Position numbers and translations under genes: made by a program
DNA from: Lomentospora prolificans
Taxonomy: Eukaryota; Ascomycota; Sordariomycetes; Microascales; Microascaceae
NCBI GenBank assembly: GCA_029532625.1
Contig: JARFXM010000008.1
Span: 2,170,001-2,234,000 of the forward strand
DNA length: 64,000 nt
Reading direction: 5' to 3'
In this document: positions 21,574-35,099 of the stretch, one piece after another
How positions within the stretch are numbered: the first letter of the stretch is position 1
Layout: every line of letters starts with the position of its first letter
The notes under the pieces: model-generated
The model's input: only the letters and a program-made list of their open reading frames with translations
Databases searched by the model: none
Told to the model about the DNA's origin: nothing

Positions 21574-24500
21574 TTCTTTTTTACTTTTTGCCAACCTTGG
21601 GCTCTCCTTTTTCTCGCTTTGCCAGCCGTTTCCACTCCTTCGTAGCCGGTGTTTCTCCACCCGTCGGTCCGACGCTGAGGACATCTCCACTGGGCAGTCT
21701 AGTCCGTCAACTGCCTCTTAAGCTCCATCGAAGGACCTCACCGATCCTCCTAGTCTCGTGACCTGTCCTCAAAGCGTCCTCGAACCAAGGTATACGCTCG
21801 CAATCCTCGGACCGGAACTCTTTAAGACACCCAGCATCAGCTTGCCTAAAACGGGGGCCACGAGTCAGGCCGAGTACGCATCCCCCATCCCCGGGATAGC
21901 TAAGCGAACAGACGGAGCTACCCCGAACCTCGAGCTCCAGCTCTCCGGGAACTGCACCGACGGCGTTGGTATGCGCCCTAGCTCCCTCAGAAACGCACGC
22001 GCTGCCGGCTGCGCAAACGAACCGTAGGCAGAACACAACAAAGGCGGTGTGGTACACCGACATTCGGGAAGGCGGTCGCGGCTTCAGCTTCCTCAACGAT
22101 TTGGTTATCCGCATGCACCTAGATACACCCACTGGGCTAGCTCCGATTTAGGATTTCTCATTTCCCTTATTGCTCCATGGCCGTTTTGTTTTCTACCGAT
22201 GGAGGGGAGGGGTGAGGGACTCAGTCCACCACGGAAGCAGGAGCATTGCATTCCCCGCGATGACGGGAGGAAGGGAAATGTCCTACGTGTAGATGGAATC
22301 CAAACCGTGTAAGTGGGCCGCGAGAGGGCTCGACCTTTCCTTGGGCACCGCTTCTTTACTTCAGAAGGAGGGCACGTGGTGGGCCTCTACGCCAATGTAC
22401 ACATCACCCGCAGTGCATTGTTTTATCTGACGCGGATAGGAGGACACGCCCCTTGGTTCAGGTGCTTCTACGCTTCCATCCCCCCCTCTTTTCCATTGTA
22501 GCGAGATGAGGCGGGGGTTATCTGGCAGTGAGTCAGAGGAGATAATCTTTCAAGAGACTTGGTCAAGGCATCAAGGCGCCCATGGTGACAGATGTGCGGG
22601 GCAGTGTTGGGTTTGCACGCCCACCCCTCTTCGCTGGAGGTGGTCTGAGAATGGGCTACAAGAGAGGGGGAAATAGATTTGTCGACGTGGAGAGTTTAGA
22701 GGATGGAGTGATTATGTGTAGGTGTGGTGTGCAGGTTTACCGGTGCCCTCGGAGACGTGTGTTGTTCAGCTTCACGTAGGGTGAGCGAGGGCCCAGCCTG
22801 AGGCGAGAAGAGAGGTGTTGGCTTTAGAGTTTAATGCTGGCGACACTGGATGTGCCCAACGCCAGCCACGAATACAAGGCCATAACCGCCCCGTGGACCC
22901 AACACCGACAACGAACACACCCAGCTGGCGCTTTGAAGAATCCGACACGCCGAACAGACAACAAAGAGAACAGCACGGATCTTAGCGCCCGAGGACAAAC
23001 TCCCCTCCTTTCCGTTCTCGGACGGCACAAGCGCTCAGATGCGTGAGATGTGTGAATGCAGGCCCGTGTCGTGTCCTGGGGTGGCGGGGACTTACACCAT
23101 GTCACTCGAGGCGGTGAACGGAGAAGAGAGAGGGGATCCGTTGCCCATATAGAGGAGCCGGGTGGGGTTTAGGGGAATCCGTTTCCCTGATGCTCTTTAG
23201 GTATACGGACTTTTAGGAATTTGTAGGCGGTGTAAACGAGAAAGATCTGAGGCAGGTGTTGTGTTTGCGAAGTCTGGTTGGAATGCGGGGTGTGGCGACA
23301 ACGTGCGGTTGCGGAGGATGCGAGCGTGGGGAGGGGGAATCGTTGCCCACCATATTCGTATGTTGATGGAGAGGGTTTAGCCTAGCCACATGGATGGGCC
23401 ACTGGCCGCTGTGATGTGAATGGAATACTGGCGGGTCCTGAACGTCCTGAATGGGGGAACCTGTTGCGAGGAGGGAGTATGAAAAAGCGTTTGAAATTGC
23501 GAGTTGTCGCTCACCGTTGTCCGGAAGTGTGAGTGGATTTGGTGGTTTAGGCACTGATGCGTACGCTTGCCAGAGCGGCGGCCTCACGTCCACATCGCCA
23601 GCACAGTCACGGAAATGTTGGGAGATCTCGGGACCGCCCTAATACAACAGTGTAAAAGAAAAAGAAAAAAGGACACCCCTCCCTCCTATCCGGTGCTAAC
23701 AATACCCTATCAAACCCCGTAGATCTCGAGGCATCTTTCTCGGTCAAACGCTCATCACTCATCACGAACAAAGCACGCAAGGGGACGCGAAGAAGGAAAC
23801 AAAAAAAGATGAAGTAGGGGGCGCCGGAGCGTGATGCTCGCCGTCTACCCGTTCATCACCACACACGACACGCAAAAGTGTGTCGCCTCGTTTATATTGC
23901 AATGGCTGCCACCGTGTGAATGAAATGTGTGTGACAACGAAGCCGGCCAGTCGCCATCGCTCGACCTCACCACAGAGCTAAACGGGGCGATATTACAGGT
24001 CCCTCGCGCAGATAGAGGGCGCGTGGTGTGATGGAGGGGAAATCACTGGGTTGATTGATTCCTCGACCGGTGGTCGCTCACAGCGGTTGACAGCCTGTAG
24101 CCTCGAGAACGGGCATCAGCTGGCCAGGCTGTATGGGCCTCATTGCCCCCCCGGCCCCCAAACTTTTTACTGTGACTCGGTGGGAAATGATGGGAAGCGT
24201 GGATGGAGGTGATGTGATGAGCAGTTTTAATATTTTTTACTGAACAGAAAGCGCCTCAGCTGTGTGACTGGGGGAGTAGCGCCGTGAGAACCTAGAGAAT
24301 GAAATAGACCAGACAAAAAAGCAAAAACAATTACACAACGGATGAGAGACTCCATGGAGTTTCCTCAATAAGCTATTGATGGCGACATTGGTTCCTCTTC
24401 GTTGTAGACACGCCCTCCCCACCTCCCATCTGGAATATGGAGGGCAGGAGTGTTTGATTTCTTCACGATGCCATGCGCGGTGCGAGGGAAGAATTACCCG

Positions 24501-27500
24501 AGCGCAGTGGGGGGTCTCTTGTGACAGCTGGCCATCTCCTTCGCGGATATCCTCCTATCGTCTGTCACACTCTCCCACCGCACGCCTATGCTTTAATGTA
24601 AGAGAATCAAGGGGAGCATGAACGAGTCTGAAAAGCAACAGAGCCGATTTTCGAGCTGAGAGTGACTCGTCAATTCTGTTGTCACACGAGGCATTTTACA
24701 AGGGAGAAGAAACAGCATTGAAAACCAGGTTTGCCTGGGTGATATCCCACCTTCCGCGAGCGTGGGGAGATTGGGGAAGGGAGGAAAACAGGCATACCCT
24801 AGAGGTTTGTTGCTGAATAGCAAACGACGCACCCAATCCCTTGCCTGTGGCGAACGCCCCCGGGGGGGAGCAAGCCCCCTCTCCTCCCCCACGTAAGTCC
24901 CATGATGCACTTTGCCTGTCCTCATCACAACCTCGAGGCAGAGGGGGCGTTGGAAGGAGGAGCAACCACGGGGAGGTGATGGCCTCCTGGTTGGTTGGTC
25001 AAAGGCGTGGGGGGCAGCACAAATCACCCCCGTACATACTATACCGCTGGCTTACCCGCCTTGTCTCACCGGGGAAGAAGAATCCTGGGCCTCTGCCTCA
25101 TCCACACGTTGTTTAATATCACCGTCCCCCCCTTTTTCCTCGAGACGGCTGAGAACAAAGTTCTGAGCGAGCATGGGGGCAACAGGCGCCGGGTGGGGTG
25201 ATGCACCGTCTGGGATACCGGACAGTATCCGACCTGGCGGATGCCGCTGGCCGTTGATGGAGAGGGGAGAGAGAGGGTCTTCCTTCCCCCCCCGCTAGCC
25301 CACTTCCGACGCGGACATGGACGTTATCGCGTCAACGGCTGTCGCCATCAGGTTCCCAATACCGCTGGCGTTGGAGACGTGGGGTGCGCGAGTTTTGGGG
25401 AAAAAAAAAGAATTAAAAAAAAAAAGGAACGCGGATACCAGTATCCGGAGATATTTTCTCGAGGCAGGGGCACGACCGTTGGATAAGGGACAGGCCGATC
25501 GCGCATCTTTTGGCGTTTTCGGAAAGACAGGCAAATACGCGCACCAGTCATATCCGCGCCGCTGTCTGCCCAGCTCGTTCGTCGCATCCTCTCCCATTTG
25601 CGTAATAATACGAGCTTGAGGTGTTCAGTTTGCCCCTTCTGTTGGCTGAGCGGTTTGCTTCAGCGCTGTTTGCCCCGTCTGTCGGTATCCATTCCTTTCC
25701 CCTGAGTTGGCTGCACCTCCCAGCCAAACAGCGCCACACCCCTTTCGCCTGGCTGACCGAAACCACCCACGTCGTTACCAACCGGAGGGAACGCAAAGCG
25801 AGAGAGGGGTTGAAAGTTAGCCACCGGTTACGACAAAAGAAAATAGGTCAGGGGTTCTGAAGCGTAAATGCGCACCTCGTACAGAGGCTCTTTCGCTCCC
25901 TGAGTCGTCGTCCTCCATTGAATCGGCGGGGGCAGCGGGAGAACAACCCCCCCAACATCCCGCGCGCCGGACGGTGCTGTCCACCCCAGGCCAAAATGAT
26001 TAATCTCCACCTTGGGGTTTATCTGGACCAGAAACCAAGTCCTCGGACCGCCGTGGCCCTTGGATACTAGGCCTCGATTCCTTCCCATTGACCGAGATGG
26101 CGTTTACCAGGGGGCCACATCCCAGCTCGGGGGAACTATGTAAACTCGGCGGGGAGGGCGTGAGAATGCTAAAGTTGATGGCTGCACAGGGAGTGGGATG
26201 GCTAGCATGGATGATTGTTGCGAGATCAAAAAGAAGAAAAAAAGAGGGCTTGTACGAAGAAGGAAGCCTCCTCGTAACTACAAAGTTCGAAAGAGGTTAA
26301 GCGACAGGAACGAAGCATCCCCTCGCTCGCCGGGGACACAGGGACCCAGGCACCCGATGCGACTAGGCGACCGGGGGACGCGAGGAAAAGGTGCCTCCGG
26401 CGCCTGGGATGCGCATTCCCCGGAGGTAAAAGACAGGGCTAGCGTAGCATTTGGGACCGACCCGAGAAGAGGGGCGTCGAGATCTGGCGAAGATTGTAAT
26501 ATTGTCTCCCACTGGCTTCTTCAGGTGGGACAGGGGAACAAAAGACAGTAACCAGCCATCTGGATATGGCGTTCGCCTCGTCTGGGGGCTACCCATGACA
26601 AGAATGATTTCTTTGGGTATCAATCGCTCTGGCTGGCGATCCATCATACGGTGGACTGTGCTTGCCCCTGATAGAGGAGACTAGTGGGAGCTCTGTCCGA
26701 TAAGTTTGACGAGGGTCATCGAGGCCCAAGAGCGGGTATGCGGGTCCACTACGGACTTGTCCGTACGCTGACTACACAGCGGGCCATGATGCTTCAATGT
26801 TCGAATAGTGGACGAGAGGCCAAATCTCTCTTTACGCTTTAGCGGCCACCGTGCTCTGTATCCAATCTTGCGGATCATCCCCGACGCACCGGCGCGGTGC
26901 GTCCTGTCAAGGTTGATGACAGCGGTCCCGTTACACGCTAAGATGTGTATCGCACATGGCGAAGACAGGGACAGCCGTTCCCCCGCCGTAATTTTCACGA
27001 ATTTCATCTCATCTGGGTGGTCAATCAATCATCACCGGGGTGGGAAGACTATTGTCGCAGGATGGTGGGACTATCTATACACACGAACGGTGAATCTGGA
27101 GAAATTGCATGCTATCCACGAATTACATGGGCCCTCCCCGTCCCAGAGAATCAGAGTTTCCAGAGGAAGTTCGATCATGGAACCATCCTGAGGGGGGCGC
27201 CAGCGGGTTCGTAGGATTGCCAGATTTGATGTGCGCAGGTTGCCCGCGGTCGTCCTCCATGACCAACCCGAGGAGCTGTTTGATGTGCCACCGGAAATTG
27301 GGACGAAGAGGCAGAAAACTATGGAGAGAAAACAAAGGCATTGCGGATTTCTCGAATGATTTTCCAACCGCTGGTTCCCGTCTTTTCCAGACAGCTAACT
27401 ACCGGCGTTTGCGTTCGCCTATGCATCGCATAGGCGAGGCAGATCCCCCAATGCGGGTTTGGCTTCGTTTCCAACGTCCGAGCCCCCATCATCAGACGAA

Positions 27501-29882
27501 TTTGATCTTCCAGGGCGAATCCCCGGATACCTCTCAGACAAAGGAAGACGCGTCTGTAGTTCTTTCTAACAATGCAAAACAGCTCTCTGTCCCCTTTCGC
27601 ATAACGCAGCACTGAGAGCACGAGCCTCGTCTTTGCACGAGCCTTCGCTTCTGGAAGACCTCTTGGAAATTTCATTGCCAGGGGTGAGCCTTGAAGACGG
27701 GGAAAGAACCACATGAAAACCTGAGCCTTGGGTCCTATCTTCATAACCGAAACGAAACCTAACCGTGTGTCTACGACACCACTAATACAGGCCCACCCCC
27801 TCCCCCTGTCTCGGCGAACATGGGTCTGAAGTGCAATTATCCAAAGAAAATGACCGAGCCACAGAGGGAGGATGCGCACCTCTCCCAGTATGCCTAACCA
27901 AAAAAGAACATTAGGGCCGGGGAAGCGTTCCCTCGTCCCAAACGAATAATGAAGATGTCCTTCTTTCTTCCTTCTCTGGCCCGTCCGCTCGGTCCTCACC
28001 CATGTCTTGAACGGCAACGCCCGACCAGACTATGCTGCTTTGATTCAAAACCGCCTTCCATGACACTCCCCCCTTGTTGGTTGGGATTATCTGAATGGAT
28101 CGTCTTCCCAGTATTCGGCCCTGAAGTTTGGGGCCTACTGGGCTGTCAAATCTCAGGAATTCCATAGCTCCGCGTAAAGCCACCGTCGTGGGAATATTAT
28201 GAGTTTACGCAGTCGGCGATATTACTCTTTCCCCATGTTAGCTTAGGATCTCCACGACCCGGACACTTGGGAAGAAGGGGGAAAGTCATCCCCCCTGAGG
28301 GTTGGTAAGTATGCGCCGGAAGATGCTCCCGCCCGACGCCACAAAGTGCTGTTGGTTGTCCTTCCTTTGTTGGCTTCGCGTGCAAAGAGGCCAGGCGGGG
28401 GCTATTATTATTCGCTTGCCAAAAGTAGGTTTGTCGTTTTGGGGGAGGGAAAGGGAAAGCCTGGCCTGGCGGGATTCATGCACGTTTCCGCCGCATTGGT
28501 TCTGCGAGAGTCCTTCTTTTAGACGAGGGAACGCTATGCCTGCTCAGCCAGCGCAGGGAAAGCAAGCCACTCCCACCGCCAGCCGGGAGCGGGTGTGCCC
28601 CTGGACCGCTGGGAGCTTGAGCAGCCAGGCGGTCCTCTGGGGGGTTTTCCCTTTTCTTAGCTGGCGATCGGGGAGCCGGAGCTGGAGTGCTTGCAGATAC
28701 GGGCGCCGATACTCCTAACGAGGCGGGCTTCGCAACAAATTGAAATTTGAAGGCATCGTGCTTTGTGCAGAGATGAAGAGCCTCCTCAATTTACTCGGGA
28801 CGGTGCAGCCGAGTGATTCATTATTTTTTTTCTTTTTATTTTTTTCGATAAAAATAACACTCTATCCGACGATCCTGTGCAACGAAGAAATAAAAGAATA
28901 TTCCTTTGTGAATTTTTCCATTCATACGCGTGTTTGATGGGCGACAGAGGGACGGAAGATCTATGGCCTCACCGATTGCGGTTCCTCATTGGTGGGCAAA
29001 TGAATACACGATCCCTCGTTTGGGGGGTAATTCCGATCAAAGTCAGAAAACTTGGGGTAATAAAGCTCTGGCAATCGTGGTCTGCTGTCCCGAAACCCCG
29101 GAGATCCTAGAGTGGGAGGACCTGCCAAAAGCTCCTGAAATTGGCAAATACAAGGTCTACCGTCCACTCGACGACGATCCCGCCTCGGCGACACTCACAT
29201 CTCAGTTCCGGGACATGGTGGGTGCTCTCTATCTTACCCAGACTTTTCAACATTACAGCCAGCGGTGGAACATGACCAGCGGAGGGGGGTTTGGTTTTGC
29301 GATTACTGAGATTTGATGGGCCAGTGGGTCTTTTGGCCACCGAGGAATTACCCACGGATCCAAGCAAGCAACAGGTGGGGAATATGGCGATGGGAAAAGC
29401 AACTGAAATTCTATGGGTGCAAGGTTGTGGACAAGGGGTTTGGAGGACAGGGTGGCTCCGGGGACAACGAGCCGGACCGGGGGGAGGGTGTGTGGCTGGA
29501 GTAAGGGGTGGATGAGGAGGGATCTTGCCGGATTTCTGGATCCTGCTCCATGTTTTCCTGAGACTATTCCGTGTCAATACGGATAGGGCAGAAAGGGGGA
29601 AAGAATGGGAGGATGGCACAGCGTCCGACTTCCAAAACGAGCAACAACAGGAAAGAGTTCCCAACACAATCGGGCTGTCAGCGGGCATCCGAAGTCCAAA
29701 ACCAACATCACCCTCCAAGATCGTCAACAGGAATTCAATACATGGTTGGCCGCTATCCCTACCTTGTGCGACGTAGACCTCGTAAAAGAAAAAAAAGGGA
29801 GAAACAGGGAAAGAAATATGGGTGGAAAGTGCGATTGTCCAAGTCGATATCGGCTCCGAACCTATCGTCACCCATCTCCTCC

Positions 29883-29901
29883 CACACACACACACACACA
29901 C
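29883..29901. repeat. CA dinucleotide microsatellite
   Basis: Nine to ten uninterrupted CA units in otherwise unannotated sequence. Confidence 0.85.
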
Positions 29902-32900
29902 CAGTTGACCCCGTCCTCACCGCAAAGTCGGGCTACATACCGACCCGGACGTGCATACGGCACTGCATCGGGAAGGATGTCCCAGAATCCGCATCCATTG
30001 GCAGCGCAGCACCCACAGACATGCACGGACGAGGTTGCTGCGCTCTTTGAGCAATCCTTTTCTTTCCTTTCTCTTTTTTTTTCTTTTTTTTATTGCCAGC
30101 CTGCTCTCGACGGGGAAGAGAAGGGGCGGTCAACGGATGCAGCAAGCCGTTGCGTGCAGGAAATAGTTTCGGCAGGGAGGAGAAACCATGTTTTGAATGA
30201 ACACAAAGTTATTTTCTTCTTTTCATTGTTTCCTTTTTGTTTTAAAAATCAGATGCACGATCGGTTGCATCTCGTTTTCGAAAGTGGGACGTAAATATTT
30301 CCTTCGCCTTTGCGCTGGCGCTTTCCGGCATGGGTTGTGATGGCTTCCGATTAGATGGAGGACATCGATGTCGTGGTTTTGGCGCTGTAACTTGGTCTCG
30401 GATGACGGGGCCCGCACTTCCAATACCCACCAGGGGAAACCCCGTAACAGAGTCAAAGGATTAAGAGATATTCCGTCGACTCGACAATATGGCCACAGTG
30501 CCTCTTGTGGGGTAGGCCAAGGGAAAAGAGGAGCAGCTCCGCCAATATTAGTGACACTCCAAAACACTCTGGGGTAAAGGGTGAACTCCTCAATTAGACT
30601 CTCGGGTATTACTGTATTAGGTGTAGCCATGGTTTTAGCAAGACCCTTCAATGACACGGCAAACTTAAACTCCCTATTGCTATAGAGTTCAGCGTAGCAA
30701 CCACGGAGCAGAAGAGGCCACGGTCCGACGGAAAAGTCGAGGCAATATTAACGTTTTCTAGAGTGCGCCCCTTCTCTGACACCGCGGGCGATGACTTAGT
30801 TCTTACGCGTACGACCACGGACCGCCAGCGATGGGAAAGGCTAGTGATGAGCTGTTCCGAGCGCACGAGAATACACTCCCCGTTGCTTCAGAGGTCGCAG
30901 TTATTCGGCTCGGAAGGCTGGACGAGTTGCTTCTAGCCAACAAATCCCCGATCGATACGAGATCAACCTATTTTGGCCAACGCAAGCTGAAATCTCCCAC
31001 ACAAAATGTCGTAGCCGGCATCTAATCGCGTCGAATTGCTGCGAGTTTCATGTGTACTCCCCCTCCATTCCCTCCCACCGCCTCTTTGCAAGAAATGCAC
31101 GAAGGGGGTGTTGAATGGGCAGCCAGCATCCCATCCATGCAGCCCCCAAGAGGGAAATGTCAGACCTGGCTGGCCCTACGAGCTGCTGCAGGGCGTGTGT
31201 GTGCTTGGGCGATCTTTGGGTGGCGACTATGCAAGGTGGTGGGGGGGAGGAATTAATATTAGAGCCACCGCGCTGTAAGGAGCAAACTGTACAGCGTCAA
31301 AGCCCACCCGTATCGAGAGATCCTATCGATAAGATCGGGATCAGTCCCTCCATTCCTGGTCCTGCGTTGCCGGTAGCGGCAATATCGAGGGCGAGATTGC
31401 GACCACATATGTCGCCTTTTTACTTTTTTGGGGTTGTTTCCTTGATACACACGATCCTGCTATTTTTCTGCATGTTATGTCGATCTAAAAGAAGTAACAA
31501 AAGGCAAATGAGATGCAAATATTCCAACCAAGGATCAGGTCGTTTGCCTCGCATACATTGAGCTCCATTCCACCTGAACATCAATGTGGCGCCAGAGCAG
31601 CAAGCCCCAGGGTCACAAGCTAGGTTACCCATTTTATTGTCAATGCGAGTCTCGTGACTCCGCTTTCATCTTTCAATTTGATTCCGTGTCTCCCTTCATC
31701 TATCGCGAAATCACATGCCAGGGGGCGGCTGGATCCCAATTCCATATCGCAAGGAGGTTGTGACACATTCCACACCCAGGTCAGGGCAAAAATTGAATAA
31801 TACGGGGGAGGCAAAAAAATAATTACTTTGGGGCTCGGCTCCGCGGGGTGTTCACTCAAAGTCAAGAGCGGAGCCGCATCTGGGGGTGGACTGTGGGAGC
31901 AAGGGAAACGTGAAAGATTGAACGGATTTCTGTGGGGAAATTGAAGTTGCCACTGACTCTTTGTCTTAACGCCAGCCCATCGCTGTTAATTGCGGAGATG
32001 CCGCTAATAGCAACAGCCCTTTTGTGGTTACCACCGTCCGTCCCGCCCCGTGCTTTTTTTTCCCGTCAGAGGATCGGCCACGAATAGCTCGCGAGATGCT
32101 GTGCTACCCCCTTTTGTTTGTATGAGCTGGTCATCGGAGGATCCATGGGGAAGCTGAGGGCCAGCATTTGTTTTATTACTGGTACTTCTTGACGACTCGG
32201 GCGGCGTGGCTGATGTTGTGGGCCGGCAAGAATAGCGGCAACCATGAAGGAAGCCAAAGCGGGCCAGGGTCAAACGCTCAGCGGTCGGGAAGTATACATC
32301 ACCACTTGAGAGTTTGGGAATCAAAACCTCGGAGACTAAGTCGCCGCACCCACTTGCCGAAGCCTGTGGGGAGTGGAACAATCCGAATATTGCATAAGCG
32401 AGGCAAGGCACGGTTGAATTACATATATTTAGCCAACCCATAGCAACTCTGCCGGTAAAGAAGAGCTGATGTACCCCGTTAAGGGGATACATACTGTCTG
32501 GGAGCTGCAAAATGTCTGGCGATGCGTCTGCAGCTGTTGTGGGAGGTTCCTATTGAGACAGGTTTCAGTCGCTTGCCTATGAGGCTGTTGCATAAATCTC
32601 CGGAATGGACAAGGGGATGCAACAACTCTGATGAAATCGGTTATATACGAATCCTGCTAGCTCTGTTGGAGTTTGTTCAGGTGCGCCCCACACAGCGTTT
32701 GCCCGAAAGTGGACGGCGAAGTGGGTCCCATTTTTTAACCGATTGCTGGCCCCTAATCTTATCGATAACCTCTTCCAAAGGGCACCTCCCTGCCTCGACA
32801 ACTGCGTCAACCCAACGACGAGGTCGGAACCCATGGGCTATGTGGTATTATCGGGCAGCTCCGTCGTCCATGATGTCTCTGGGGGTCGACATCCCGATAT

Positions 32901-33232
32901 GAGATATGGCTCCTTTGTGGAGCCTCGTGCTGGGTTCAGCTATATGGTAAATGCAGGTTGGGAATAGACAAGGGTGCCAGTGTCAACTCCTCAAGCCAGG
33001 GGGCGAGTGAACGAGGACGCCGTTGAATGCATTACCATCTCCACCTTCTCACAAACGGGCGACGATCAAATTTACAAGCTGAAGCGTTACGACCAAAGCA
33101 GAAAAAGAAGCAATTCGTGACTGTGGCGCAACAAACGCTTTGCTTCCCCGGCCGGCAGCGGCGCACCAAGGAAAGGAAAAGTGGGCAGGGCAAAAGCAAG
33201 ATACTCTTTTGCAACTATTGTCCTTCTTCTTC

Positions 33233-33260
33233 TTTTTTTTTTTTTTTTTTTTTTTTTTTT
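33233..33260 (+). repeat. 28-T homopolymer tract
   Basis: An uninterrupted run of 28 T residues followed by CTTTTCTTTTC units. It is one of five T runs of 19 or more in the window, all T on the plus strand. Confidence 0.9.
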
Positions 33261-35029
33261 CTTTTCTTTTCTTTTTTTTCCCTTTTTTTCCCTTGCGCCT
33301 ACATCGTACATCCGGATGGCCGGACATAGACCCCCCTCCTACCGAACAGTGTGCGTTTCGATGACAGGCTCATGACACCTGGTGGCATTTTCTCTCACTT
33401 AGTACAAAACTTAGTTTATTTTCCAATACTTGTTCCTCATGAGGGATTCTGCCGGCCGGCTTGGCAAGGTCTGGTTTTCGCTTACAATATCGTTATTCTG
33501 GGCGAGGGGAGCGATATGAAATTGGGCGGCACACTACAGAGCATATGCTCAAATGGATGACAAACGCGCTCTCCTGTGACTCATGGCTTGCGACAACGGG
33601 ACAGGCACAGACGTATCAGCCCGGGAAGGCCGCGTGTAGAAGAGCGATGAGCGGCGAGTCTTTAATGCGTCTGTTATTGAGGCCCTCGTATTTGGCAGCG
33701 ATGCAGTCGCAAGCGTCCATCATGATAATCGCCCCCGTTGATTCTTTCTATCTCTGTAGATTTCCGTAGCCTCTCCCTCTTGTTGCCATTTGACCGTTTC
33801 TCCCGAGGAACTGCCGCAAGGGCCAAAGGACTCGATAGAGAACTGGATCCGGGGAAATACGGACGCTTGCTGGGCGAATCCCTTGCGCCGGGTGAGCCGA
33901 GGAAGTCGTCGCCTGTAATGAATTGTCGCTAGGGCATTGGCCGAGGGCAAGAAATACCACAATACTGGTACTGGTAAGCATTTGATCGCGCTTCTGCCTC
34001 GCCAGCTATTCGGTATTGCCCCGAAGCTGTGCCCTGTCTCACCATCTCTTGAAGAAGCCGACCCGAGGAGGAGGAAGCGACCCCTGTCGAGATTCGAGTG
34101 GAGCGGACTACTTGTCCCCCTGTTCGGCTTTACAACGACGAGCTTCTTTTCTCTCTCGCGAGCAAGAGCCTCGCTTCATTTTTCACAAGAAGATCCTCGA
34201 TGAAGCCGTGGATGCCTTCGGGAAGGGGTGGGCAGAGAAGGCACCCGAGGCATCCGCAATAGTTCCCGTGTCCGGGAATCCTTACGATAGGTAACGCGTT
34301 CTTCTCGTCGGCAATGCGCACATGCGGATTATGGGGGACGGGAGCGGGAAGGAATCTCACCGGTCAGCCAAGCCAGCAAAAAAAAAATTGTACAGCGGAT
34401 TCCCATTCCTTCCCCTTCATCTGAAGTCGCCCGAGTTTTCCGTCCTGGTAAGCAGGAGGATGGGAATTGTCAGTCGCCGTTGTGCGTTGCTTAGTATTCG
34501 TTACACGCGCACACCCTTGCTTGCAGTTGGCGGGAAGAGAGAAAGAGTGGACTCAGCCCCATGGAACGTTGTGCACGCATTTGATTCCATTCTTTTGGCC
34601 CCCAATGGGGGACGTGTAGGTTGGTTTGTACCCCAATCTGGAATGTCTGCGCGCAGAACGAGGTTCGAAAAGGGTGCGTGTTGAGTTATTCCCGACTGCC
34701 ATTAATAGAAGGTTCTCTGTGACATTCGCTGGAACCAACGGAGTCGGCCGCCTGCAGGGTTGGGCCCGTGAGCAGAGATAAGGCGGAAGCGAGCGATGGC
34801 AGAGCCTTGGGGCAGCGAAATGAAATGATATCGAGGAAATGAAAGAGAGAACCGATAATAGGCATCGATACAAACGTGCGGGGAGCGCGGAGAAACAAAT
34901 GCCAGATCGCTCGTCTCCTCTTACAAAAATAGGATTCGTCAGTCATTTTTAACATCTTGGATGTTATTTGCCCCCGATACGATTGTTACAGCCAGCTACC
35001 CGGATTTGTCACTCGTATACCGACGACTT

Positions 35030-35099
35030 ATCAGAACCTGAAGGTCGACGTCGCGATTGGTATAGACACTATCCAACCGTGTTCGCGATAGGTTCTGAT
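35030..35099. other. Extended imperfect hairpin
   Basis: The outer arms ATCAGAACCT (35030-35039) and AGGTTCTGAT (35090-35099) are perfect inverted repeats. Inside them TCGCGA at 35051-35056 faces TCGCGA at 35083-35088. Inside that TTGGTATAG (35057-35065) pairs with CTATCCAA (35069-35076) around a three-base loop with one bulge. Function is unknown; it could be a structured RNA, a small palindromic element or chance. Confidence 0.4.

Noticed and set aside
27319..28017. 232-codon open frame, minus strand
   Set aside because: The Trp/Arg/Phe-heavy translation resembles no protein family, a competing open frame lies on the opposite strand, and no C/G third-position bias is seen.
29107..29901. 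264-codon open frame, minus strand
   Set aside because: It is the longest frame in the desert, but its start lies in the CA repeat (translated as Cys-Val), and its middle is Pro/Ser/Cys-rich. It also overlaps the 28963-29316 frame antisense.
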